DNA of 24,626 nucleotides from an uncultured Desulfobacterales bacterium (GTDB lineage Bacteria > Desulfobacterota > Desulfobacteria > Desulfobacterales > JAFDCJ01), in NCBI GenBank assembly GCA_945787595.1, contig CALZJV010000142.1, positions 1-24,626 on the forward strand. The letters run 5' to 3'. Below are positions 7,606 to 15,330 of this stretch, in pieces; positions within the stretch are counted from its first letter, which is position 1; each line of letters opens with the position of its first letter. The position numbers and the translations under genes are program-made. The notes under the pieces were generated by a model, which worked only from the letters and a program-made list of their open reading frames with translations, was not told where the DNA came from and ran no database searches.

Positions 7606-8216
7606 CCATTGATCTCGCTCAGTATCTCAGGGGCCATATCATATCCCAGTTTCAGCGCTTTATCAGCATGTTCAATCGCCAGATCACACTCCCCTTTTTC
7701 CAGATAAGCGATGGCCAGGTTATTGTGGGCCGGCGCAAAGTCCGCATTGAGTTGAATTGCCTTTAGACTGGTTTTAATACTGTCTTCAATGAGGCCCTTC
7801 ATTAAATAGGCATTGGCCAAATTGGCAAATGCCTGAATGTATCTAAAGTTAAATTGGGTTGCCCTTTCTAAATTCTTAATGGCCTCATCAATGTTCCCTC
7901 TTTGCAGCTCGACAAACCCGATGTTTCCGTAACCTTCCGAAAAACCCGGCCTAACCTTGACAGCCATTTTGTTGTTTTTCAAACAGCCCTCCAGGTCGCC
8001 GTGATGCAACGCAATCCCCCCGAGCAGCACATAAGCTTCGGCCATGTTATCGCTGCAATTAAGGGCTTCGTATAGCTCCTTTTCAGCTTCATCAAACTTT
8101 TGCTGGCCCATGAGTGCAACCGCCAGATTATAATGAGAATTTCCGCAATCCGGATTTCGGGCGATGGATGATCGCTGTTGCGCAATATATTCTTCCGCGT
8201 TTTTGGCTTTCGTCAT
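7575..8216 (-). CDS. TPR repeat protein (five tetratricopeptide repeats)
   Basis: A 213-residue protein of five consecutive 34-residue TPR units between about residues 17 and 200 (for example NSHYNLAVALMGQQKFDEAE, AFANLANAYLMKGLIEDSIK). TPR scaffolds mediate protein-protein contacts; the partner is unknown. No signal peptide. I chose the ATG at 8216 (MTKAKNAEEY), which has AAGGAA about 9 nt upstream. The longer frame back to 8276 would translate an octamer repeat and is unlikely. The last ten or so codons (NGHRKQKTDDR) and the stop lie in the heptamer array at 7529-7605, so the original C-terminus may have been replaced. Confidence 0.8.
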   Translation of the reverse strand: MTKAKNAEEYIAQQRSSIARNPDCGNSHYNLAVALMGQQKFDEAEKELYEALNCSDNMAEAYVLLGGIALHHGDLEGCLKNNKMAVKVRPGFSEGYGNIGFVELQRGNIDEAIKNLERATQFNFRYIQAFANLANAYLMKGLIEDSIKTSLKAIQLNADFAPAHNNLAIAYLEKGECDLAIEHADKALKLGYDMAPEILSEINGHRKQKTDDR

Positions 8217-8243
8217 GATATAAGTTCCTTTGTAATCGTTTTG

Positions 8244-8336
8244 CCACAAAGGCACTAAGATGCTCAGATAATTCAAAATTACTTACAAAATTGTTTTGAA
8301 ATTAGTATCTTTTCTTTGTGACTTGGTGTCTTAGTG
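8244..8336. repeat. Inverted pair of octanucleotide units
   Basis: Units CCACAAAG and GCACTAAG (8244-8259, degenerating into ATGCTCAG) face CTTTGTG, ACTTGGTG and TCTTAGTG (8314-8336), the reverse-complement motif. It sits between the divergent TPR and dapA genes. The rest of the gap to 8548 is AT-rich. A TTGACA at 8439-8444 has no convincing -10 box at proper spacing, so no dapA promoter is claimed. Confidence 0.7.
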
Positions 8337-8548
8337 GCTGAACTGTTGCGTTCCTTATTTAAAGCTTTAAAATATGCATTCAAGTTAAGAATATTCAGCG
8401 TTCAAGGAATATGCTTTTGTCAAAAACGATCTTTTTACTTGACATCATAAGGCCTTTTATTTACCGTCTCATCTGTTATAAAAAAACGTGATATATACAT
8501 TGTTTTCTAATGGAAAACAACATTTAGTTACAAGTTTGGGGGACGATC

Positions 8549-9586
8549 ATGAATTCAGGATGCTACACAGCAATTACGACACCGTATAAAGAAGATGGCG
8601 CCGTTGATTATGAAGGGTTAGAAAAACTTGTGGTCTATCAGATCCAAAACGGGATCACAGGCATACTGGCCGTCGGGACCACCGGTGAAAGTCCGGTGTT
8701 GAATTGGGGTGAACATAACCAGGTAGTTGAAGTGGTTGCGGACAATACAAAAAATCAATGCATTTGCATTGCCGGCACCGGCAGTAACAACACCGCAGAA
8801 TCCCTTTCAGGCACCAAACATGCCGTTAAGGTTGGTGCCGACGCCGTTTTACTGGTGGATCCCTATTACAATGGCCCGAGTTCCCTTGAAATTCGGCGCG
8901 AATATGTCGCACCGATTGCCGCGGCTTTTCCGGATATAAAGGTAATACCATATATCATACCGGGCCGAACCGGCGCGCAAATGTTGCCGGAAGATCTTGC
9001 TCTACTCTACAAGTCACACCCCAATGTCTGCGCCGTTAAGGAAGCTACGGCGGATCCGGATAACATGCGGCGAACCCGTGAATGCTGCGGCCCGCAATTT
9101 ACCATCCTGTCCGGCGATGATGGTATGACCTATGAAATGATGACCGACCCCGCGATTAATGCCGCCGGGGTGATCTCCGTCGCCTCCAACGTGGCGCCGA
9201 AGGCCGTTACCGAGATGGTTCAGCTTCTCAACCAGGGAAGTCAGACTGAAGCCAAAACATTGATGCTGAACCTGGAACCTCTCTTTAGCCTGGTTACGGT
9301 TAAAACCACCGAAAAAACCCCTTTCGGGGATGTCGTCTGCCGAGCCAGAAACCCGGTAGCCTATAAGGCGTTAATGTCGATTTTGGGAATGCCCGCCGGC
9401 GGATGCCGGCCGCCGCTGGGTAAACTGACCCAAAATGGCGTGAATGTGGTTCTCGAAGCAGCCCGCAAGGTTCACGCAAACGCCCCCGATATCCTGCAAC
9501 CTGTAGCAGATTTTTTCAATGTCGACATCGGGCAGCGTTTAGAAAATCCGGAAAATTGGGAGGGGTTGTATTACGAGAATTATTAA
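8549..9586 (+). CDS. dapA: Dihydrodipicolinate synthase family protein (DapA)
   Basis: Class I aldolase of the DapA/NAL family, which in lysine biosynthesis condenses pyruvate with aspartate semialdehyde. Key residues are present: T44-T45 in GTTGES, tyrosine in DPYYNGP (106-107), Y135 in IPYIIPGRTG, and the Schiff-base lysine K164 in AVKEAT. The usual YNVPGRTG motif reads YIIPGRTG. At 345 residues it is about 50 longer than typical DapA (about 292); much of the excess is a C-terminal extension after the PPLGKL segment, ending NWEGLYYENY. GGGGGA lies about 6 nt before the ATG. It stands alone without other lysine genes, so another aldolase substrate of the same superfamily is possible. Confidence 0.82.
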   Translation: MNSGCYTAITTPYKEDGAVDYEGLEKLVVYQIQNGITGILAVGTTGESPVLNWGEHNQVVEVVADNTKNQCICIAGTGSNNTAESLSGTKHAVKVGADAVLLVDPYYNGPSSLEIRREYVAPIAAAFPDIKVIPYIIPGRTGAQMLPEDLALLYKSHPNVCAVKEATADPDNMRRTRECCGPQFTILSGDDGMTYEMMTDPAINAAGVISVASNVAPKAVTEMVQLLNQGSQTEAKTLMLNLEPLFSLVTVKTTEKTPFGDVVCRARNPVAYKALMSILGMPAGGCRPPLGKLTQNGVNVVLEAARKVHANAPDILQPVADFFNVDIGQRLENPENWEGLYYENY

Positions 9587-10012
9587 GTTTCTGTGCTTGC
9601 AAGAAGCGAAATCGTTGGGGCAGCAATTATATCAGAAGCGAATTTCGCAGGTCTCTGTGTTCAGGTGTCAGCGCTGCCGTTGGCCACCGAAGCGGTCAGT
9701 TTGGTCAAAAAAGAAACTAAGGCATTAAAAATCTCAAATCTCAAGCGCCAAATTTCAAATAAATCACAAATTTCAATATTCAATGACCGAAACAGGTTTG
9801 GAATTCAGGTTATTAGCAATGTTTCATATAAGCGCCGCCTCTGGCCGCAAGCGTCCAGTCTGATCGAAAAAGAAACTTTTATAATGTTCACGCGAGTATT
9901 AAAAAGCGACTATCGAATGTAGAGGTAAGGAATTCTACTTGTCGAGAGCCTCAAGGACGAACGATTGATTTTTATTGATTTAATTGGCAGAGCGCAGCGA
10001 ATCCCTAAATAT
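9587..10012. other. Gene-free stretch with a heptamer array
   Basis: I see no credible gene here. A 7-nt periodic tract at about 9729-9788 (units AAATCTC, AAGCGCC, AAATTTC, AATATTC) dominates the middle. Two loosely similar segments end in the same AAAAAGAAACT (near 9707-9717 and 9868-9878), suggesting an old duplication. The 109-residue open frame across it is translated repeat. Confidence 0.6.
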
Positions 10013-10028
10013 TCAATCTTCAATCTTC
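10008..10028. repeat. Short heptamer array overlapping the end of the ykgJ-family gene
   Basis: Three units AATATTC, AATCTTC, AATCTTC in exact 7-nt register. They encode, on the minus strand, the final residues and the stop of the neighbouring cysteine-cluster protein. Confidence 0.65.
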
Positions 10029-10804
10029 AATTCAATTTCCCCCTCTTTAAACAAAAGCCATTTTAACCACTTGAGCCCGAATTTCAGCAAATCAATTTCA
10101 TCGACTTTGATCTTCTCCAGGGTGGCGTCGTCAACTGAATAGCGGTTTAAAAATGAGCTTTTTAAAACAAATTCCCGAAACTTATCAATATTGTAGCTGG
10201 CTAAAAAGAACATTTTCTTAGTTTGTTCGGTTAATTGCATGTTCGGTGGAAACGAGCGCTTTCTTACCAGTAGATCCGTCCATTCGGCATTGATTTCATC
10301 GTGCACATCCACCCCTTGATCATTACGCCATTGCGAAACCGTCCAGGTCTTTTCCTCTTCAAAGCCAAGGCAATGGGGCTCATGTACAAAAAAATAAAAT
10401 TCATCTTCATCAGAATCTTCTTTGTGACTCAAAGATGCAACACCCAGGGGATAATAGCGACAGGTTGTCGGCCGGTCCTCGTAAACCAGGCAGCCATCTT
10501 CCCGCACAAAAGGACATGCTTTTCGGTCGGAGTCGGACTCATCTTCATTTAAAAGTTTTAGCGTCACAACCGGCATATCGGTTTTTTCTAGAATATGCGG
10601 CTCGGTATAAAGCGCCAGAAATTCCTCCGATGAAAGTCCCAAACGGGTTTTTAATTTTATGATGTCATAAGGGGTCAGGATAATGTTGATATCTCTGCAA
10701 CACTGGTTGAAACATTTTACGCCTTTATGGCATTTAAATTGAAACTTACTGTCGGGGCCAAGCCTTACCGGCTCTATATTGGCCATTATTTCAGGTTTAT
10801 CCAT
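10013..10804 (-). CDS. YkgJ-family cysteine cluster protein
   Basis: A 263-residue protein of the YkgJ/CxxCxxCC zinc- or iron-chelating family. The N-terminal cluster is CHKGVKCFNQCC (about residues 25-36) and the second is CPFVREDGCLVYEDRPTTC followed by RYYPLG, the diagnostic order of the family. The biochemical role is poorly known. No signal peptide, so probably cytoplasmic. The ATG at 10804 has AAGGAAGG about 8 nt upstream. The 191-bp element starts only 25 bp before this ATG, so the native promoter has probably been displaced or replaced. The C-terminal ELKIED and stop are encoded by a short heptamer array. Confidence 0.85.
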   Translation of the reverse strand: MDKPEIMANIEPVRLGPDSKFQFKCHKGVKCFNQCCRDINIILTPYDIIKLKTRLGLSSEEFLALYTEPHILEKTDMPVVTLKLLNEDESDSDRKACPFVREDGCLVYEDRPTTCRYYPLGVASLSHKEDSDEDEFYFFVHEPHCLGFEEEKTWTVSQWRNDQGVDVHDEINAEWTDLLVRKRSFPPNMQLTEQTKKMFFLASYNIDKFREFVLKSSFLNRYSVDDATLEKIKVDEIDLLKFGLKWLKWLLFKEGEIELKIED

Positions 10805-10828
10805 TCAAATTTCCTTCCTTTGAATAAT

Positions 10829-11019
10829 TAGTGCCCATCCATAAATCGGTTAAAATCGGTTTGGGTACCAGATAGTGTTTCCAATCCAGAAATGCGGATT
10901 TTTGTCCAAGGTCAAGGAAATCAAGCGGTTGTGCGGAGACGTAGCTGGCTACGTCGCACAAACAAGCGTGCCGATTGACGCCGAGATTGGGCAAAAAAAC
11001 CATTTATGGATGGAAACTA
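10829..11019. mobile_element. 191-bp MITE-like element, copy 1
   Basis: The ends are imperfect terminal inverted repeats: TAGTGCCCATCCATAAAT at 10829 and, reading inward from 11019, TAGTTTCCATCCATAAAT (16 of 18 identical). Inside lies a strong hairpin, TTGTGCG-gag-ACGTAGC facing GCTACGTCGCACAA. A second 191-bp copy is at 24435-24625, with about 14 differences counted by eye, mostly in one 9-bp patch. There is no transposase. The size, ends and dispersed copies fit a non-autonomous element moved by a transposase elsewhere. The flanks are TA-rich, so a TA duplication is possible. Confidence 0.8.
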
Positions 11020-11164
11020 ATTACATAATTGAAGCGTTGTAAATATCCAAACTGCCCAATGATGTCAATAAAAGATGGCTTCACCGCCCGCTTCGCTCGA
11101 GTCGCAGCCTCCGGCCCATAGGGAATGGCCTACGCCCCGGTGGGAGAACGCAGAGAAACTTTTC

Positions 11165-11228
11165 TTTTAACTTTCTGCTGAGCCCCGCTAAAAAACAGCG
11201 GGATGTGAACAAGGGCAGAAAGTTAAAA
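11165..11228. repeat. Nested inverted repeat
   Basis: A perfect 14-bp inverted repeat, TTTTAACTTTCTGC (11165-11178) and GCAGAAAGTTAAAA (11215-11228), encloses a second perfect 6-bp hairpin CCCGCT/AGCGGG (11184-11202). CTCTGCG-type units occur to its right (11358-11381) with a CGCAGAG to its left near 11150. There is no long U-tract, so it is not a simple terminator. Function unknown. Confidence 0.75.
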
Positions 11229-11525
11229 ACACATGCCCTTCGAACAATAGCATCGTCTGCGACTTTCACTCCTTCACGCATAAGTAATTTCTTGTGTTTA
11301 GGGCGGATTGTCCTTTATGTTTGCCGTCCTCTCAACGGTAAACATAAAACAATTATTCTCTGCGCACTCTGCGGCTCTGCGGTGATTAGAAAATTAAATC
11401 GCAATAGAAAATGTCTAAATAATAATTGCCGCATTTGAAACTTCGGGAACTTAATCCTTGATTTATCGGCAAAATATACTATATCGGGTTAATAAAAGCG
11501 AATTATATTGTAACCTGGGTTGAGT

Positions 11526-11910
11526 GGTTCAAGGTTCACGCCCGCCCTGGTGCGACGGCCGTTATCAAGGAGATCAACCCACTGCTATTAAAAACATATG
11601 CCATGGATACAACTTATTGAAATCAGGTCTGGGCCAGGGGTTCCCAGTTAAAGTGCCCTAACTGGTCTCTAACAATAGTATTACGCGTCAATCGGGTCGA
11701 ATTCCATGTTTCACCCAATGGGTGAAAGAGGCCAATCCAAACAATGGAGTATAAAGTTACGGATATCAGCATTTTATAACCTTTGAACCCCTGGCCCAGA
11801 CCTGGCATATTAAGATGTGGTGATAGAAAGCCAAGTCCATAGAATGCGAAAATAAACTCTTAGCCGCATCCCGACGCGCCAGGGCTGGCTTGAACCCTGA
11901 ACCTGGAACC
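11526..11910. repeat. Inverted GGTTCAA / TTGAACC heptamers flanking a gene-free block
   Basis: GGTTCAA, GGTTCAC at 11526-11539 face TTGAACC, CTGAACC, TGGAACC at 11890-11910. They bracket the 19-bp inverted-repeat element and end 13 bp before the aminotransferase ribosome binding site region. Between 11020 and 11930 I see no gene. Confidence 0.55.
11624..11804. mobile_element. 181-bp element with perfect 19-bp terminal inverted repeats
   Basis: CAGGTCTGGGCCAGGGGTT at 11624-11642 is exactly repeated in reverse complement at 11786-11804. A central near-palindrome, TTTCACCCAATGGGTGAAA, lies at about 11709-11727. No coding frame is convincing. The geometry is that of a second miniature element, unrelated to the 191-bp one, but only one copy is in this window, so mobility is an inference. 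Confidence 0.55.
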
Positions 11911-11930
11911 GATCACTTAAGGAGGAAGCA

Positions 11931-12915
11931 ATGGACATAGCAATGACAACCAGCGAGAAATTAAAATCAAAACCGGATGATGCCAGCCTTGGATTCGGGA
12001 CGATTTTTACCGATTACATGTTCAACATGGACTATGCTCCCGATAAAGGATGGCATTCACCCCGCATAGAACCTTACGCCTCTATTGAAATGGATCCGGC
12101 CACCATGTTTCTGCACTACGGCCAGGGTGTTTTTGAAGGACTCAAGGCATATCGGACGGAATCCGGCCGTATCCAGCTGTTCCGGCCGCTGGAAAACCTG
12201 AAACGGCTGAATCGCTCCTGCCGTCGCCTGTGCATCCCTGAGGTTGATGAAGCTTTTATCCTGGATGCCATGAAACAACTGATCGCTGCAGAAAAAGACT
12301 GGGTCCCCGGCGCACCGGAAACCTCGCTGTATATCCGTCCCACCATCATTGCCATGGATCCTTTTTTGGGGGTACGCGCTTCTCATACCTATCGCTTCTT
12401 TATCATATTTTCACCAGTGGGAGCTTACTATCCGGAAGGTTTCAACCCGGTAAAAATCCTGGTTGCTTCGGACTATGTGCGGGCCGTGCGGGGCGGTGTA
12501 GGGGAAGCCAAAACTCCCGGAAATTATGCCGCCAGTCTTTTGGCGGGCGAGCACGCCCATGAAGCCGGTTACACCCAGGTGCTGTGGCTAGACGGCGTGG
12601 AGCAGAAATATCTTGAAGAAGTGGGGTCCATGAATATTTTTTTCGTCATCGATGATGAAATTATCACCCCTGAGTTAAATGGCAGCATCCTGCCGGGCAT
12701 TACCCGCATGTCGGTTATTGAACTCGCCAAACATTTTCGGGGCGGGTACCGCAGCCGTCATCTCTCCGGTCGGCCAGATTAAATATGGCGACCAGGTGAT
12801 CACCATAAACGACAACCAAACCGGTCCTGTCGCCCAAAAATATTACAACGCCATTACCGATATCCAATACGGCCAGGCTGAAGATCCGATGGGGTGGATT
12901 GTGAAGGTAGTTTAA
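11931..12915 (+). pseudogene. ilvE: Branched-chain amino acid aminotransferase, broken by a frameshifting deletion
   Basis: A fold-type IV PLP aminotransferase for valine, leucine and isoleucine. The first frame (to 12782) has FLHYGQGVFEGLKAYR, the PLP lysine K194 in GEAKTPGNYAAS, and EVGSMNIFFVIDD. After K267 of VIELAK (12731) homology jumps to another frame, which continues FGAGTAAVISPVGQIKYGD to the natural end at 12915. Relatives have roughly 28 residues between these points (the segment ending in EVFGTGTAAV), so about 80-odd bases are missing and the frame is lost. As read, translation ends in a 16-residue foreign tail at 12782. AAGGAGG stands just before the ATG and a heptamer array precedes it. 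It may be a true pseudogene or an assembly error, since the rest is well preserved. Confidence 0.85.
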
Positions 12916-12918
12916 AAC

Positions 12919-12993
12919 GGAAGACAGATCACAGAGATCGGAAGCCTGCGAACGGTAACCAGAAAATAATAATTAGCAACCGGTAACCGATAA
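12919..12993. repeat. Degenerate heptamer array before the first uridylyltransferase
   Basis: The 75 bp between the aminotransferase stop and the next ATG can be cut into 7-nt units (GGAAGAC, AGATCAC, AGAGATC, GGAAGCC). GGTAACC occurs at 12954 and again at 12982, exactly four units apart. The array runs up to the start codon and leaves no visible ribosome binding site. Confidence 0.6.
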
Positions 12994-12994
12994 A

Positions 12995-14404
12995 ATGAAA
13001 AATTCTGAGAAGACAGACTATTTAGCAGCATTTATCTCCAAAATGCAATCTGAGGGTCTCCCGCCTCTGATAATCGATACCTTTGCCCACTATTATAAAC
13101 AAATCCGTGCCGGTTCTGAAACCGGCCTGATATATGACAGGGATATTCAACCTGTTGAACTGGACGAAATTCAAGAGCTTGGCAATCTAGACATTTATCA
13201 AGAGCAAGGAGAGAGCGCATATAAAAATGCAGTTCGAATTGTTTTAAACGGTGGGCTGGGTACAAGTATGGGGTTGACAGGTCCAAAATCTTTGCTGGCG
13301 GTTAAAGATGGCCAATCTTTTCTAGAAATAATTATGAAGCAGGCTGAAAGTAGTCATGTGAACCTGCTTTTTATGAACAGTTTCAGTACTCAGGAAGATA
13401 CCCTGGCGGCCCTGGATAAAATTAATTCACCTCTTAAGCCGCAAAGCTTTCACCAGAACCAATACCCTAAAGTATTGCAGGAGAACTTTGAGCCCGCCTA
13501 CTGGCCACCAAATCCAAAATTGGAATGGAATCCCCCCGGCCACGGTGATGTTTATACGGCCCTTTACACCTCCGGAATGTTACAAAAACTTTTGGCTGAA
13601 AATATCCAGTACGCCTTTATTTCTAACTCAGACAACCTGGGTGCTCGAATGGATGCGCCCCTTTTAGGTTACTTTGCCAAAAAGGAAATTCCATTTATGA
13701 TGGAAGTGGCAGAAAAAACACTGTCGGATGTTAAGGGCGGACATCTTGCCAAACTCAAAAAAAACGGTCGATTTATTTTGCGGGAAGCCTCTCAGTGTCC
13801 TAAAGAGGAAATCGTGGCATTTCAAAAAATCGGCCCCTATAGATATTTCAATACCAACAGTATCTGGATCAATTTAAATTCCTTAAATCAGATATTTAAA
13901 AAGGATAACAAAATACTGCTGCCATTGATTCTTAATTCTAAAACCCTCGACCCCAGAGATGAAAATAGTCCAGCGGTATTTCAGTTTGAAACCGCAATGG
14001 GTGCCGCCATCTCCCTTTTTGCAAAATCTGCTGCTGTTAGGGTGCCACGATCACGCTTTTTCCCGGTAAAAACTTGCAACGACCTGTTGGCGATGCGTTC
14101 TGATTGTTTCGTATTTACAGAGAAAAAAATTTTGCGGATGAACCCGGAAAGAAAGATAAAACAAAAACAGGAAACAATAAGAATAAAACTCGACCCCAAA
14201 TTTTATGGAAAAATAGACGATCTTGACAAACGGTTTGCCAACGGGATTCCGTCTCTAGTGGATTGCTACTCATTAAGCATCGAAGGCGACGTGTTATTTG
14301 AGAAGGACGTCATAATTAAAGGCTCGGTGACCATAAAAAACACTCAGCCGTTTCAAGCCATTATCAGGGAGAAAACTGTTATCGATCAGGACCTTGATTT
14401 ATAG
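12995..14404 (+). CDS. UTP-glucose-1-phosphate uridylyltransferase, eukaryotic-type (UDPGP family)
   Basis: Makes UDP-glucose from glucose-1-phosphate and UTP. The 469-residue chain follows the eukaryote-like UGP family: an N-terminal helical part (1-80), the nucleotide loop LNGGLGTSMG (84-93) followed by GPKSLL with K98, then WNPPGHGDVYTAL, the FISNSDNLGA metal-site region (about 207-216), and a C-terminal parallel beta-helix tail (SIEGDVLFEKDVIIKGSVTI). This is a different subfamily from the GalU-type enzyme encoded 12 bp downstream. No ribosome binding site is visible before the ATG, where a heptamer array abuts. It probably forms an operon with the next gene; use in glycogen, exopolysaccharide or osmolyte synthesis is inferred from neighbours. 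Confidence 0.88.
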   Translation: MKNSEKTDYLAAFISKMQSEGLPPLIIDTFAHYYKQIRAGSETGLIYDRDIQPVELDEIQELGNLDIYQEQGESAYKNAVRIVLNGGLGTSMGLTGPKSLLAVKDGQSFLEIIMKQAESSHVNLLFMNSFSTQEDTLAALDKINSPLKPQSFHQNQYPKVLQENFEPAYWPPNPKLEWNPPGHGDVYTALYTSGMLQKLLAENIQYAFISNSDNLGARMDAPLLGYFAKKEIPFMMEVAEKTLSDVKGGHLAKLKKNGRFILREASQCPKEEIVAFQKIGPYRYFNTNSIWINLNSLNQIFKKDNKILLPLILNSKTLDPRDENSPAVFQFETAMGAAISLFAKSAAVRVPRSRFFPVKTCNDLLAMRSDCFVFTEKKILRMNPERKIKQKQETIRIKLDPKFYGKIDDLDKRFANGIPSLVDCYSLSIEGDVLFEKDVIIKGSVTIKNTQPFQAIIREKTVIDQDLDL

Positions 14405-14416
14405 AAACAAAATAAA

Positions 14417-15322
14417 ATGAAGGTGACGAAAGCAGTTATAACCGCCTCCGGCCGGGGGACAAGATTTCTTCCTGTATCAAGCGCATATCAGAAGGAAATG
14501 GTGCCGGTCATGCATAAACCCCAACTTCAATGGGTGATGGAAGAGGCTATCGAATCCGGCATTTCAGATATTGCGATTGTTGCGAGAGAAGGTTTTGAGA
14601 TCATTAAGAGATATTTGGAAATAGATAATACATTGTTTAAATATCTAAAAAAAATTGGCAAAGCGCAGTTGATGGATAGTGTGATTCGTTTAACTGAAAA
14701 AGCAGAAATTACAATTATAGAACAGCAGGAATCTGATCCCTATGGCAATGGTACACCCTTTATTCTTGCGAGAGATTTTACTGAAGGTGAGCATTTTATT
14801 GGAATGTGGGGAGATGACATCATCATACGTACTGATCCCACAAAACCAACTGTGATAGAGCAGATGCTGCATTATTATTACGAATTTGAACCTACTGCGG
14901 TGATGTCGGTTAGAGAAGTACCCAAAAGTGAGATAAATAAACATGGCAGCTATGATTATTATAATGACAAAGAAACTTCAATTCCATATCATGCAAAGTT
15001 TTTATTGGAAAAGCCCGATTTAGATAAAGCACCTTCTCTGATGGCAAATTCCTGTAGATTTGTGTTAGGGCCGGAAGTTGTCGAAGAATTGTCAAAAAAA
15101 ATCACGGGAAAAGAGGGTGAGGTTTGGCTAACGGATGCAGTTGCCAGATTAATTGACGCGGGAAAAACAGTCATTGCACCGCCATGGGAAGGAAGCACGG
15201 TTGCAACCATCGGAGATCCTATCGGATGGTTAAAGGCAAATATATATTTAGCAATCAACGATGACAGGTACCGGCAAGATGTCATGCCATTGATTAAGGA
15301 TATCCAAATGGGCTTTAAGTGA
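14417..15322 (+). CDS. galU: GalU-type UTP-glucose-1-phosphate uridylyltransferase
   Basis: A bacterial-type nucleotidyltransferase of 301 residues, the usual GalU length. The signature loop is ITASGRGTRFLP (8-19; GalU normally AAGxGTRFLP) followed by QKEMVPV with K26. DPYGNGTPFILARDF and GMWGDDIII supply the sugar and metal sites. The motif carries S11 and R13 where GalU has A and L/M, so it may be a divergent paralogue using another sugar phosphate or nucleotide. It begins 12 bp after the eukaryotic-type enzyme without a visible ribosome binding site. It ends 8 bp from the stop of the convergent diadenylate cyclase gene, with no hairpin terminator between them. Confidence 0.88.
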   Translation: MKVTKAVITASGRGTRFLPVSSAYQKEMVPVMHKPQLQWVMEEAIESGISDIAIVAREGFEIIKRYLEIDNTLFKYLKKIGKAQLMDSVIRLTEKAEITIIEQQESDPYGNGTPFILARDFTEGEHFIGMWGDDIIIRTDPTKPTVIEQMLHYYYEFEPTAVMSVREVPKSEINKHGSYDYYNDKETSIPYHAKFLLEKPDLDKAPSLMANSCRFVLGPEVVEELSKKITGKEGEVWLTDAVARLIDAGKTVIAPPWEGSTVATIGDPIGWLKANIYLAINDDRYRQDVMPLIKDIQMGFK

Positions 15323-15330
15323 ATTCACCC

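Noticed and set aside
8217..8276. 20-codon N-terminal extension of the TPR protein
   Set aside because: It is translated octamer repeat, and a better start with AAGGAA exists at 8216.
8439..8467. Promoter for dapA based on TTGACA at 8439
   Set aside because: At 15-18 nt spacing only TTTACC, TTACCG, TACCGT or ACCGTC is available, none close to a -10 box.
9593..9922. 109-codon plus-strand frame after dapA
   Set aside because: It is translated heptamer repeat (residues ISNLKRQISNKSQIS) with no ribosome binding site or family features.
10797..11003. 68-codon minus-strand frame in the 191-bp element
   Set aside because: The frame spans the repeat and its hairpin; such frames arise with each copy and show no protein features.
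11081..11438. Overlapping 66- and 77-codon frames on both strands
   Set aside because: They cross the nested inverted repeat and CTCTGCG units, and have atypical composition and no start signals.
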